Source of the DNA: JBEKTY01 sp049515555
GTDB lineage: Bacteria; Planctomycetota; Planctomycetia; Pirellulales; Thermoguttaceae
Direction: 5' to 3'
Length of the DNA: 64,000 bases
Assembly (NCBI GenBank): GCA_049515555.1
Contig: JBEKTY010000017.1
Location: 8,753-72,752 of the forward strand
Every line of letters starts with the position of its first letter. Position 1 is the stretch's first letter. A model generated the notes under the pieces. It saw nothing but the letters and a program-made list of their open reading frames with translations. It searched no databases and had not been told where the DNA came from. Shown here in pieces: positions 24,572 through 32,049 of the stretch. Position numbers and translations under genes: made by a program.

Positions 24572-24637
24572 GTAGCAGGCACACTCCGTGTGCCGTCCGC
24601 TGAAGTGGAACACGCCACACGAAGTGTGGCGTGCTAC
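24572..24637. repeat. GTAGCAGGCACAC double hairpin, copy 2
   Basis: The left arm is identical to that at 17197. The right hairpin reads GCCACACGAAGTGTGGC, changed on both strands but still paired. It starts two bases after the preceding stop codon. Confidence 0.8.
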
Positions 24638-24677
24638 CTTACGATCCAACTTCCAACCGTGTATGTGCAGGCTCGTG

Positions 24678-25784
24678 ATGACCTTGGGTCGGCGGTTGGG
24701 GAGCGTGGCCCTGCGATATTGCCAGCCGGCACGTTGGCAGGGGGTGGGTCTGGGCCGACGGCCGGCGGTCGGTTGCCCGGGTGACCAGAATGAAGAGGGG
24801 GGCGGCCGCGTCCGACCCGCACGATTGGCCCGCCTGGAAGCCATCTTCTTCCTGTCCCGTGAACCACTGGGAAGTCGAAAATTAGCCCGCCTGGCCGGCT
24901 TGGCGGACGGTACGAAAGCGCGTACACTGGTCCGAACCTTGAACCGGCGATATGATGCCGAGGGAAGTGCATTCCGGGTAGAGGAGGTGGCGGGCGGTTT
25001 TCAACTGTTGACGCGGACCAAGTTCGCACCCTGGCTGCGGCGGCTGCACGCCGGCGGCGGCGATGTTCGCCTCTCCGCCCCGGCCCTGGAAACCCTGGCC
25101 GTGGTGGCCTACCGGCAACCGGTGTTGCGGGCCGAGATCGAGGCCATCCGCGGCGTACAGTGCGGCGAGCTGCTCCGCCAGTTGATCGAACGCGAATTGG
25201 TGCGGATCGTCGGTCGCTCCGAGGAACTCGGTCGGCCGCTGTTATATGGGACCACCCGGCAGTTCTTGCAGCTTTTCGGACTTCGCCAAATCGAAGATTT
25301 ACCGCTACCAGATTTTTTGACGATTACTAAGCGAGCCAGCGGGGGCGGCCAGCCAATCGCCCCGCCCCCAAGCGAAACTTCCAGTCCACTTCACTATTCC
25401 CGCGACCTGCTACAGGAGACAGACATGAGAACCACTCTCAACGCGAAAGCCATGCCGGAAGAACTCGGAGCTTCCGGCCTTGCCTCGGTAACAATGCCGG
25501 AGGAAGGGGTCCGCAACCGGACAGCCCACCTCGCGGATGAAGCCAAAGACGACGACGTCGACGAGGACGAAGAGGAGGATGACGACGACATCGAAGACGA
25601 GGACTTGGACGACGAGCCCTGGGAAGAAGTCGATGACGAGGACGAAGAAGACGAAGACGAAGACGAAGACTGGGACGAAGACGAAGATTGGGATGACGAT
25701 GACGACTGGGAAGATGACGACTGGGAAGATGACGACGACGAAGAGGAAGAAGAGGAGGAGGAGGAAGAGAAGGGAGGCGAGTAG
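24678..25784 (+). CDS. scpB: Segregation and condensation protein B with a long acidic tail
   Basis: ScpB is the winged-helix dimer that binds ScpA in the SMC-ScpAB condensin. The core runs from RLEAIFFLSREPLGSRKLA through VEEVAGGFQLLTRTKFAPWL, APALETLAVVAYRQPVLRAE and GRPLLYGTTRQFLQLFGL. After DLPLPDF the frame continues without a stop into a segment that ends in about 80 residues made almost only of Asp and Glu with some Trp. An ATG with CAGGAG upstream lies in frame at 25425, so the tail may also be made as a separate protein. The ScpB start is uncertain: ATG 24678 is the last in-frame Met before the core. Confidence 0.82.
   Translation: MTLGRRLGSVALRYCQPARWQGVGLGRRPAVGCPGDQNEEGGGRVRPARLARLEAIFFLSREPLGSRKLARLAGLADGTKARTLVRTLNRRYDAEGSAFRVEEVAGGFQLLTRTKFAPWLRRLHAGGGDVRLSAPALETLAVVAYRQPVLRAEIEAIRGVQCGELLRQLIERELVRIVGRSEELGRPLLYGTTRQFLQLFGLRQIEDLPLPDFLTITKRASGGGQPIAPPPSETSSPLHYSRDLLQETDMRTTLNAKAMPEELGASGLASVTMPEEGVRNRTAHLADEAKDDDVDEDEEEDDDDIEDEDLDDEPWEEVDDEDEEDEDEDEDWDEDEDWDDDDDWEDDDWEDDDDEEEEEEEEEEKGGE
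25425..25784 (+). CDS. Possible independent acidic protein within scpB frame
   Basis: 119 residues from an internal ATG with a strong ribosome binding site (GGAG, six bases before). MRTTLNAKAMPEELGASGLA begins a normal-looking N-terminus, and the last two thirds are Asp/Glu-rich with regularly spaced Trp. It may be an originally separate gene joined to scpB by loss of a stop codon. The alternative is that translation starts only at scpB. Confidence 0.4.
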   Translation: MRTTLNAKAMPEELGASGLASVTMPEEGVRNRTAHLADEAKDDDVDEDEEEDDDDIEDEDLDDEPWEEVDDEDEEDEDEDEDWDEDEDWDDDDDWEDDDWEDDDDEEEEEEEEEEKGGE

Positions 25785-25785
25785 C

Positions 25786-25885
25786 GTTCAGTGTTCAGTT
25801 TTCAGTGTTGACTGTTCCGGTCCTTGCTGAGAACTGAAAACTGCTGCTCCACCCTCCGCCTTCCACCCCCCGCCTTCCGGTATAA
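25786..25885. repeat. TTCAGTG and CCGCCTTCC short arrays
   Basis: TTCAGTG-like units (25788-25845) and CCGCCTTCC units (25855-25879) fill the gap between scpB and the cysteine desulfurase. Confidence 0.6.
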
Positions 25886-25892
25886 TTAGGTG

Positions 25893-27230
25893 ATGGGGTG
25901 TATCTACCTGGACCATAACGCCACGACGCCGACGCGGCCGGAAGTCGTCGAGGCCATGGCCCGCTGTCAGGCGGCCGGGTATGCCAACCCGGCCAGCCAG
26001 CATCAACTGGGCCAGCGGGCCCGACGGGTGTTGGAAGAGGCTCGGGAGCGAATCGCCGCGCTCCTGGGGGCCCGGCTGAACTGCCCGCAGGCCGACCGGC
26101 TTATCTTCACCTCCGGCGGCACCGAGGCCAACAACCTGGCGATTCTGGGCATGGCCACGGCCGGTCAGGAGGAGACAGGGGGACGCGGGGACGCGGGGAC
26201 GCGGGGACGCGGGGACAACGATGCACAGAGACAAGCGGAGCGGCCCAGTCTCGCAACGTCCCAGAGCCCTGAATCCCAAAATCCCAAAATCCCAAAATCC
26301 CAAAATCCCCAAGAGGCTCCCCGGCCACCCGGGCAACTGGTCGTTTCGGCTATCGAGCATGCCAGCATCCTCGGGCCGGCCGAGCACCTGATGGAGCAGG
26401 GCTGGCGGTTGGACACCCTGGGGGTGGATTCCAACGGCGTGGTCTTGGTGGAGCGGCTGGCCCCCCTGCTGGGCGCGCGGACCCGGTTGGTCAGCGTGAT
26501 CCTGGGCAGCCACGAGACGGGGGTTTTACAGCCGATCGAGCAATTGGCGGCCATCTGCCTCGCGGCCGGGGTGCCCCTGCACACCGACGCGGTGGCGGTG
26601 GCCGGCAAGCTGTCGATCGACTTCCGCGGGCTGGGCGTGGCGGCCCTGAGCGTGGCCGCCCATAAGTTCCAGGGCCCGCTGGGTATCGGGGCCCTCGTGC
26701 TTCGCGACGGCGTGCCGCTCAACCCTCTGCTGTTCGGCGGCCATCAGCAGGGCGGGCTGCGGCCGGGGACGGAATCGGTCGTGCTGGCAGTGGGCATGCA
26801 AACCGCCCTCGAGCTTTGGCAACAGGGGCACGAGGAGCACGCACGCCGCTTGACCGCCCTGCGGGAGCGGTTCGAGGCCGGCGTGCGGGCCGGCTATCCG
26901 GAGGCCGTGGTGCATGGCCACCGCGCGGCCCGCTTGCCCAACACGAGCAATATCGCCCTGCCCGGGCTGGACGGCCAGATCCTCCTGCTGGCCCTCGACC
27001 TGGCCGGGGTGGCCTGCTCGGTGGGCGCGGCCTGTGCCAGCGGCTCGAGCGAGCTTTCGCCCACGCTGCGGGCCATGGGCCTTGCCAACGACCTCGTGGC
27101 CAGCTCGCTGCGGTTCAGCCTGGGCGCGACGACCACCGAGGGCGAGGTCGACGAGGCGGCCCGCCGGATCGGCCGCGTCTGCCGGGAGCTGCGGGGGGTG
27201 CCACTTGCGGCCGGCCGGCCCCCGGCATAG
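25893..27230 (+). CDS. Cysteine desulfurase with repeat-encoded insertion
   Basis: PLP enzyme of the NifS/IscS class that takes sulfur from cysteine for Fe-S clusters or tRNA thiolation. YLDHNATTPTRPEV and IFTSGGTEANNLAI open the 445-residue protein; the PLP lysine is Lys258 in AAHKFQGPLGIG and the sulfur-carrying cysteine is probably Cys381 in GAACASGSSELS, the short-loop NifS-like type. Residues about 92-146 are an in-frame insertion written by a GGGGACGC array and an AATCCCAA array, in a place where relatives have some ten residues (GRGDAGTRGRGD, ESQNPKIPKSQNP). The usual NNETG is SHETG. Start at ATG 25893 (GTG 25890 also possible). Confidence 0.9.
   Translation: MGCIYLDHNATTPTRPEVVEAMARCQAAGYANPASQHQLGQRARRVLEEARERIAALLGARLNCPQADRLIFTSGGTEANNLAILGMATAGQEETGGRGDAGTRGRGDNDAQRQAERPSLATSQSPESQNPKIPKSQNPQEAPRPPGQLVVSAIEHASILGPAEHLMEQGWRLDTLGVDSNGVVLVERLAPLLGARTRLVSVILGSHETGVLQPIEQLAAICLAAGVPLHTDAVAVAGKLSIDFRGLGVAALSVAAHKFQGPLGIGALVLRDGVPLNPLLFGGHQQGGLRPGTESVVLAVGMQTALELWQQGHEEHARRLTALRERFEAGVRAGYPEAVVHGHRAARLPNTSNIALPGLDGQILLLALDLAGVACSVGAACASGSSELSPTLRAMGLANDLVASSLRFSLGATTTEGEVDEAARRIGRVCRELRGVPLAAGRPPA
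26178..26312. repeat. Two octamer arrays inside the cysteine desulfurase gene
   Basis: About five GGGGACGC units (26178-26216) and five AATCCCAA units (26272-26311). Octamers shift the frame at each unit, so the encoded peptide has a 24-base, eight-residue period. Confidence 0.9.
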
Positions 27231-27304
27231 ACTGCCAGGCAATCAACCACGGCATCAATAAGCGCGCCGGCCCTCCGCCGCTCGCCCCACCGGGAGATGC
27301 CCCC

Positions 27305-28336
27305 GTGGCCCAGACCTGCCGTGTCACCCACGCCGCGCCGGCCGACGAGCCGCAGGGCGTCGAGCAGATCGCCGCCCGCTTGCTCCCGGCGTATACGGTC
27401 GATGGCGGCGCGGCGACCTTGGCCGGCTGCACGCTGGAAGAGCGGCTGCTCCTGCGGCTCCGGTTTGGGCACGCCGGCCAGGAGCTGGAGATTTACCTGA
27501 GTGCCGAGGGGAAGGAAGTAGACGGCGCGCCGATCGCCGGCCCCGGCCGCGTCGAGCTGACCGGGCTGGCCGAGCCGCCGGGCCGCTTGGGGCCCGAGGT
27601 CGAGCGGCTGCTGGCGACCGGCGCCCGGCTGGCGGCTGAGCGGCTGCCGCCCGGCAGCGAGCCCGAGCTGCTCCTGGCTACGGCGGTGTGGTGCAAGCAC
27701 GCGGCGGGCAAGCTGCGGTTTACGATCGGCGACGCGGCGATCGAAGTGCCCTTTTCCGGTTGGGCCCGCAGCCTGGCGCCGCCGCGGATCGTCTGCCCCC
27801 GCAGCGGCACGCCGACCTTTCACCTGGCGGCCACCGACGATGGCCGACTGGCGGCCGCCGGGCAGATCGAGCGCTGCGCGGTCACCGGCCGGCGGATGCT
27901 GGCCACCGAGCTGGTGAGCTGTTCGGCGACGGGCCAGCGGGTGGCGCCCGAGCTGATCGAGGTCTGCCCGGTGAGCGGCCGCCGGCTGTTGCGAACCGCC
28001 ATGGTCCAGTGCGGCATGTGCCGCGAGCGGGTCAGCGACGCCGTAGTGGAGCGCGGGCTGTGCCTGGCCTGCCGAAGGCTGAAACGGGTCAGCAAGGCCG
28101 ACCCGCGAATGGCCCGCGTGCTCCACGAACATCCGCCGCTGGACCGCTGGCGACACTGGCGGATCGCCGAGACCGGCCGCGTGTACGTGCTGGTGGCGAC
28201 GCGCTGGATCAAGCGGCTGCTGGTGGTGGTCGATAAAGATTCGCTGGAGCTCAGCCTCGTCGCCACCGGCAGTCGCCTCTCGCCCCGCTGGCAGCCCGCG
28301 GAGCCGGCCCAGTACCCTTACATTTTGCGCGAGTGA
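27305..28336 (+). CDS. Hypothetical protein with a 15-residue cysteine repeat
   Basis: 343 residues, family not recognised. The N-terminal half is a compact soluble domain. Residues 189-248 are four consecutive 15-residue units with Cys at position 3: ERCAVTGRRMLATEL, VSCSATGQRVAPELI, EVCPVSGRRLLRTAM, VQCGMCRERVSDAVV, followed by LCLACRRL. IVCPRSG lies before them. The cysteines suggest zinc knuckles. The C-terminal 80 residues (HWRIAETGRVYVLVATRW, RLLVVVDKDSLELS) form a second domain. GTG 27305 is chosen because GGGAG lies upstream and it removes an unrelated extension. It starts 74 bases after the cysteine desulfurase stop on the same strand. Confidence 0.78.
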   Translation: MAQTCRVTHAAPADEPQGVEQIAARLLPAYTVDGGAATLAGCTLEERLLLRLRFGHAGQELEIYLSAEGKEVDGAPIAGPGRVELTGLAEPPGRLGPEVERLLATGARLAAERLPPGSEPELLLATAVWCKHAAGKLRFTIGDAAIEVPFSGWARSLAPPRIVCPRSGTPTFHLAATDDGRLAAAGQIERCAVTGRRMLATELVSCSATGQRVAPELIEVCPVSGRRLLRTAMVQCGMCRERVSDAVVERGLCLACRRLKRVSKADPRMARVLHEHPPLDRWRHWRIAETGRVYVLVATRWIKRLLVVVDKDSLELSLVATGSRLSPRWQPAEPAQYPYILRE

Positions 28337-28905
28337 CGCTGGGGCGATCTTTGAGCCATCGATCGGCAGGCCCCCAGGATGAGCAACAGCGTGCCGGCGC
28401 CCAGGCCCGCGGTCACCAGCACCAGCCACACGCGGTACAGCATCGTGGTCTTTTCACGGGCTGTATCAGAAGCGAGTTTCGCCGGGCTGAGCCCGATTTC
28501 CGTTTCCCGTTGGAATAGATGCAGGCTGTCCAGCGGTGACAGCCTATCGATGTTCCGGCGGAGCAACTGGGTGGTCGTGTCTTCGCCGGGCGTCACCGGC
28601 CAGTAGCTGTAGACGGCAAGGCCCGCCAGCAAGGATATCGCCACTAGTGCCGCCCCCAACAGGAGCGTGCGTTGTGGGCCGCCCCAGGTGACGGCCGGCC
28701 GGTCGGCGGCCGGATACTCGCTGCGTTCCAGCGCCGCGATCTCGCGGAGCGTCGGGACCTGGGCCGCTAAACCACACTGGCAATGGACCGTTTCACCGGC
28801 CTGGCGGGCCTCGATCGGGATCGTCCGGCCGCATCGGCACGGCAGCAAGTAGATAGTGCTCAAGGCATGACCCCGGCTTCTCGACACAGAGTTTGCAGAA
28901 AACAA
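28318..28905 (-). CDS. Zinc-ribbon membrane protein, hypothetical
   Basis: Up to 195 residues. Near the N-terminus two CxC pairs (LPCRCGRTIPI, VHCQCGLAAQV) form a zinc ribbon. After it come a cytoplasmic linker, a first membrane segment (LLLGAALVAISLLAGLAVYS), a loop of about 60 residues and a second membrane segment (YRVWLVLVTAGLGAGTLLLI). This ribbon-plus-membrane plan is common in planctomycete hypothetical proteins. The 3' end overlaps the convergent preceding gene by 19 bases. A TTG at 28863, directly before STIYLLPCRCG, may be the true start instead of ATG 28905. Confidence 0.68.
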   Translation of the reverse strand: MFSANSVSRSRGHALSTIYLLPCRCGRTIPIEARQAGETVHCQCGLAAQVPTLREIAALERSEYPAADRPAVTWGGPQRTLLLGAALVAISLLAGLAVYSYWPVTPGEDTTTQLLRRNIDRLSPLDSLHLFQRETEIGLSPAKLASDTAREKTTMLYRVWLVLVTAGLGAGTLLLILGACRSMAQRSPQRHSRKM

Positions 28906-29157
28906 TCAGTTTAACACTCGGCGTGTTTCTGGGCAACAATCGGGGGGGCCTGATCGAGGGGGAATCCTTGCCCAGCTTCTCTATTTGAGTCCTTTTCTCG
29001 CCGCCGCTTTGCACTTTTTTGCCTGCTGGACGAAAAGATCCCCCGCTGGCCCGAAAAATACTGGACTGGCGGCAACGATGGATTAAAATAGAGCCCGCAC
29101 GGTTTGAAATGATGCGAAACATGGCCGCGGGTATGGATCGTATCTTTTCTGGTCGTT
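28906..29157. other. Intergenic region upstream of rpoD, no gene seen
   Basis: AT-richer than its surroundings, without a credible frame, RNA gene or long palindrome. It is probably promoter and leader space between the divergent zinc-ribbon gene and rpoD. Confidence 0.5.
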
Positions 29158-29297
29158 CGTAGACTAAGAGGTTCCGGTACCTTTCGGCCCACTTACGTAG
29201 ACTAAGGGTTTCGGTTCCTTTCGGCCCACTTACGTAGACTAAGAGGTTCCGGTTTCTTTCGGCCCACTTACGTAGACTAAGAGGTTCCGGTTTCTTC
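29158..29297. repeat. 38-bp tandem repeat, 3.7 copies
   Basis: Units begin CGTAGACTAAG and end TTTCGGCCCACTTA: 29158-29195, 29196-29232 (37 bp), 29233-29270, and a partial fourth to 29297. They lie 300-430 bases before the rpoD start. Confidence 0.92.
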
Positions 29298-29592
29298 AGT
29301 GGCGGGGCGGAGAGGGTCGGCGGGGAATTTTCTACGCCGGTCGCATGGCGCGCAAGCGGCTCGAGAACTGCAAACGCGTGACTGGCGAGTCCACCGGCGC
29401 CGTATGGCTCGGCGGCGGCGGGAGACCTTGGGAGCACTCGCAGTGTTGCCGCAGACGGAATCCTTTGCCAAATAGCCGGCCGGGGCCGCTACGCGGAAAT
29501 TCAGGTGGTAGAATTTCGTGGCTTTCTCGGTCGCCTTAGGGCATAATGTTAGATTGGGAGAGCTTAGGCCGTACTAAGCGAGGAGGAGTGCA

Positions 29593-31173
29593 TTGTACGA
29601 CGCATTGCTGGACGAACTGGACGACGATGCGACTTCCCGGCCGGAGGAAGTGATCGAAGACCTGGCGGAAGATGCCGCCACGAGCTTCGACGACACGGTG
29701 GAGGACCTGATCCGCGAGGTGCCGGACCTGGTGGTGGCCCTGGAGGAGTTGGAGTTGGACGTCAACGTCGACGGCCTGCTGGAGGCCGTGGACGAGGACG
29801 AGACGTGGTCGGACGATCCGGTGCGGATGTACTTGACGCAGATGGGCGAGATCCCGCTCTTGAGTCGCCGCGAGGAGGTGACGCTGGCCCGGCAGATCGA
29901 GCGGACCCGGTCTCTCTTCCGCCGCAAGGTGCTGGCCTGCGATTACGTGATGCAGTTGGCGGTCAAGGTGCTCCGCCGGGTACACGACGGCGACTTGCCC
30001 TTCGATCGGACGGTCCAGGTTTCGGTGACGGACCAGTTGGAGAAGGTGCAGATTCTGGGCCGCTTGCCGAGCAATTTGCGGACCCTGGAAACGCTGATGA
30101 AGCGGAACCAGCACGACTTCAACCTGGCCACCAGCCGCTCGCGCGGGCTGGCCGTACGGCGGCTTGCCTGGCGGCGGCTGGGGCGGCGGCGGCGCCGCGC
30201 CGTGCGGCTGATCGAAGAGCTCGGCCTGCGGACGCAGCGGATCGAGCCCATGATCAAGACGCTCGAGGAGTTCAGCCGCCGGGTGGACGAGTTGAAGGCC
30301 CGCATCGACGAGCATCGCCACGCCAAGGGCCGCCCGCGGCAGCGCGAGCCGTGGATCGCCGAGTTCCGCAACATCCTCCGCGCCGCCCAGGAGTCGCCCA
30401 CCAGTCTCCGCAACCGCGTGGACTTCCTCAAGGGCATCTACGCCCATTACCAGGAGGCCAAGCGGGGCCTGTCCGAAGGCAATCTCCGCCTGGTCGTGTC
30501 GATCGCCAAGAAGTATCGCAACCGCGGGCTGAGTTTCCTGGACCTGATCCAGGAGGGGAACGCGGGTTTGATGCGGGCGGTGGACAAGTTCGAGTACCGC
30601 CGCGGCTTCAAGTTCTGCACCTACGCCACCTGGTGGATCCGGCAGGCGATCACGCGCGCCGTGGCCGACCAAAGCCGCACCATCCGCATTCCGGTGCACA
30701 TGGTCGAGACCATGTCCAAGGTCCGCAGCGTGTCGCGGCGGCTGCAGCAGACGCGGGGCCGCGAGCCGACCATCGAGGAGATCGCCCAGGCCTCCGAAAC
30801 CTGCGTCGACGAAGCCCGCCGCGTGCTGGCCATGAGCCGCTATCCGATCAGCCTGGACCGGCCGGTGGGCAACAGCGAGGACAGCCACTTCGGCGACCTG
30901 CTGCCGGATTCCACCACCAAGAACCCGGCCATCGGCGCCACGCAGGGGATGCTCCGCACGCGGATCAACAAGGTGCTGAAGACCCTCAGCTACCGCGAGC
31001 GCGAGATCATCAAGCTCCGCTACGGCCTGGGCGACGGCTACAGCTACACGCTCGAGGAGGTGGGTCACATTTTCAAGGTGACCCGGGAGCGCATTCGCCA
31101 GATCGAAGCCAAGGCCGTCCGCAAGCTTCAGCAGCCCAGCCGCAGCCAGGAGCTGGTGGGCTTCCTGGACTAG
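29593..31173 (+). CDS. rpoD: RNA polymerase primary sigma factor (RpoD-type)
   Basis: 526 residues. An acidic N-terminus (to about residue 70) precedes region 1.2 (DDPVRMYLTQMGEIPLLSRR), a basic non-conserved insertion, region 2 (YRNRGLSFLDLIQEGNAGLM, FCTYATWWIRQAITRAVADQ), region 3 and region 4 (LSYREREIIKLRYGLGDGYS, VTRERIRQIEAKAVRKLQ). These are primary-sigma features. The start is TTG 29593 behind AGGAGGAG; no ATG lies suitably near. CATAAT at 29542 could be a -10 element. The residues at 150-260 differ from model RpoD, as expected in a distant phylum, and it may be one of several RpoD-like factors. Confidence 0.92.
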   Translation: MYDALLDELDDDATSRPEEVIEDLAEDAATSFDDTVEDLIREVPDLVVALEELELDVNVDGLLEAVDEDETWSDDPVRMYLTQMGEIPLLSRREEVTLARQIERTRSLFRRKVLACDYVMQLAVKVLRRVHDGDLPFDRTVQVSVTDQLEKVQILGRLPSNLRTLETLMKRNQHDFNLATSRSRGLAVRRLAWRRLGRRRRRAVRLIEELGLRTQRIEPMIKTLEEFSRRVDELKARIDEHRHAKGRPRQREPWIAEFRNILRAAQESPTSLRNRVDFLKGIYAHYQEAKRGLSEGNLRLVVSIAKKYRNRGLSFLDLIQEGNAGLMRAVDKFEYRRGFKFCTYATWWIRQAITRAVADQSRTIRIPVHMVETMSKVRSVSRRLQQTRGREPTIEEIAQASETCVDEARRVLAMSRYPISLDRPVGNSEDSHFGDLLPDSTTKNPAIGATQGMLRTRINKVLKTLSYREREIIKLRYGLGDGYSYTLEEVGHIFKVTRERIRQIEAKAVRKLQQPSRSQELVGFLD

Positions 31174-31211
31174 TGCTCGGTCGACCCCGAACTAACGGAG
31201 AGAAGCAACTG

Positions 31212-31275
31212 GGGGACTGTCCCTGTTTTCGTCCGCCTGTCCGCCGCGGACAGGCCGAAAATGGGACTGTTCCCC
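31212..31275. repeat. GGGGACTGTCCC element, copy 2
   Basis: Nearly the same as 8443-8504, including the inner CCTGTCC/GGACAGG hairpin. It fills the gap between rpoD and bioD and ends 12 bases before the bioD ATG. Confidence 0.8.
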
Positions 31276-31286
31276 TTCCGAAGCGC

Positions 31287-32012
31287 ATGCTCACGGACGC
31301 GGCGGGGTTGTTCGTCACCGGCACTGATACGGGCGTAGGCAAGACCTACGTGGCGGCGCTGATAGTGCGGGCGTTGCGGGCGGCGGGACGGCGGGTGGGG
31401 GTCTACAAGCCGGCGGCCAGCGGCTGCCCCCGCGACGAGCAGGGCCGGCTGGTCTCGCCCGACGCCGCCGTGTTGTGGGAGGCGGCCGGCCGGCCGGCGG
31501 ACCTCGAGCAGGTCTGCCCGCAACGGTTTGCGGCCCCTTTGGCCCCCCATTTGGCGGCCCAGGCCGAAGCCCGGCGGCTCGATCCCCTCCGGCTCCGCAC
31601 CGGCCTGGACTACTGGCGCGGCAGAAGCGACGTGATCGTGGTCGAGGGCGCCGGTGGTTTGCTCTCGCCGCTGGGCGAGCGGGAGTACGTGGCCGACCTG
31701 GCCCGCGATTTGGGCTTCCCATTGGTGGTTGTGTCGCGTAACATATTGGGCACGATCAACGCGACGCTCCAGACGCTGACGACGGCAGCGGTGTTTCGCG
31801 GGGGGCTGATGGTTGCCGGCGTTGTGTTGAACCATCCCGCACCGCCCCCGCCAGACGACCCGAGCCTGAGGACGAACCGCCGCGAGTTGGCGGCCCGCTG
31901 CTCGGCCCCGCTGTTGACTGAAGTCGCTTACGGCGCCGAGCGGTTCGACGCGGACGTGGATTGGTTCGCATTGGCCCGGCAAGAACATGAAGACCGTCTG
32001 GACTCCGAATAA
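31287..32012 (+). CDS. bioD: Dethiobiotin synthetase
   Basis: Closes the ureido ring of biotin with ATP and carbon dioxide. The 241-residue protein has the P-loop GLFVTGTDTGVGKTYVAAL, substrate-side YKPAASGC, VIVVEGAGGLLSPL and VVVSRNILGTINATLQTL. Length is normal (220-240). Other bio genes are not nearby. The Met at 31287 (MLTDAAGLFVTG) is preferred because upstream codons lie in the GGGGACTGTCCC element. The glycosyltransferase gene follows within 40 bases or overlaps, so they may share a transcript. Confidence 0.92.
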   Translation: MLTDAAGLFVTGTDTGVGKTYVAALIVRALRAAGRRVGVYKPAASGCPRDEQGRLVSPDAAVLWEAAGRPADLEQVCPQRFAAPLAPHLAAQAEARRLDPLRLRTGLDYWRGRSDVIVVEGAGGLLSPLGEREYVADLARDLGFPLVVVSRNILGTINATLQTLTTAAVFRGGLMVAGVVLNHPAPPPPDDPSLRTNRRELAARCSAPLLTEVAYGAERFDADVDWFALARQEHEDRLDSE

Positions 32013-32049
32013 GCCGCATGCGCTGGGATCGTCGGCGATCGCCTCGCGC

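Noticed and set aside
29158..29297. CRISPR array
   Set aside because: The units are joined without unique spacers and no cas genes are present; it is a plain tandem repeat.
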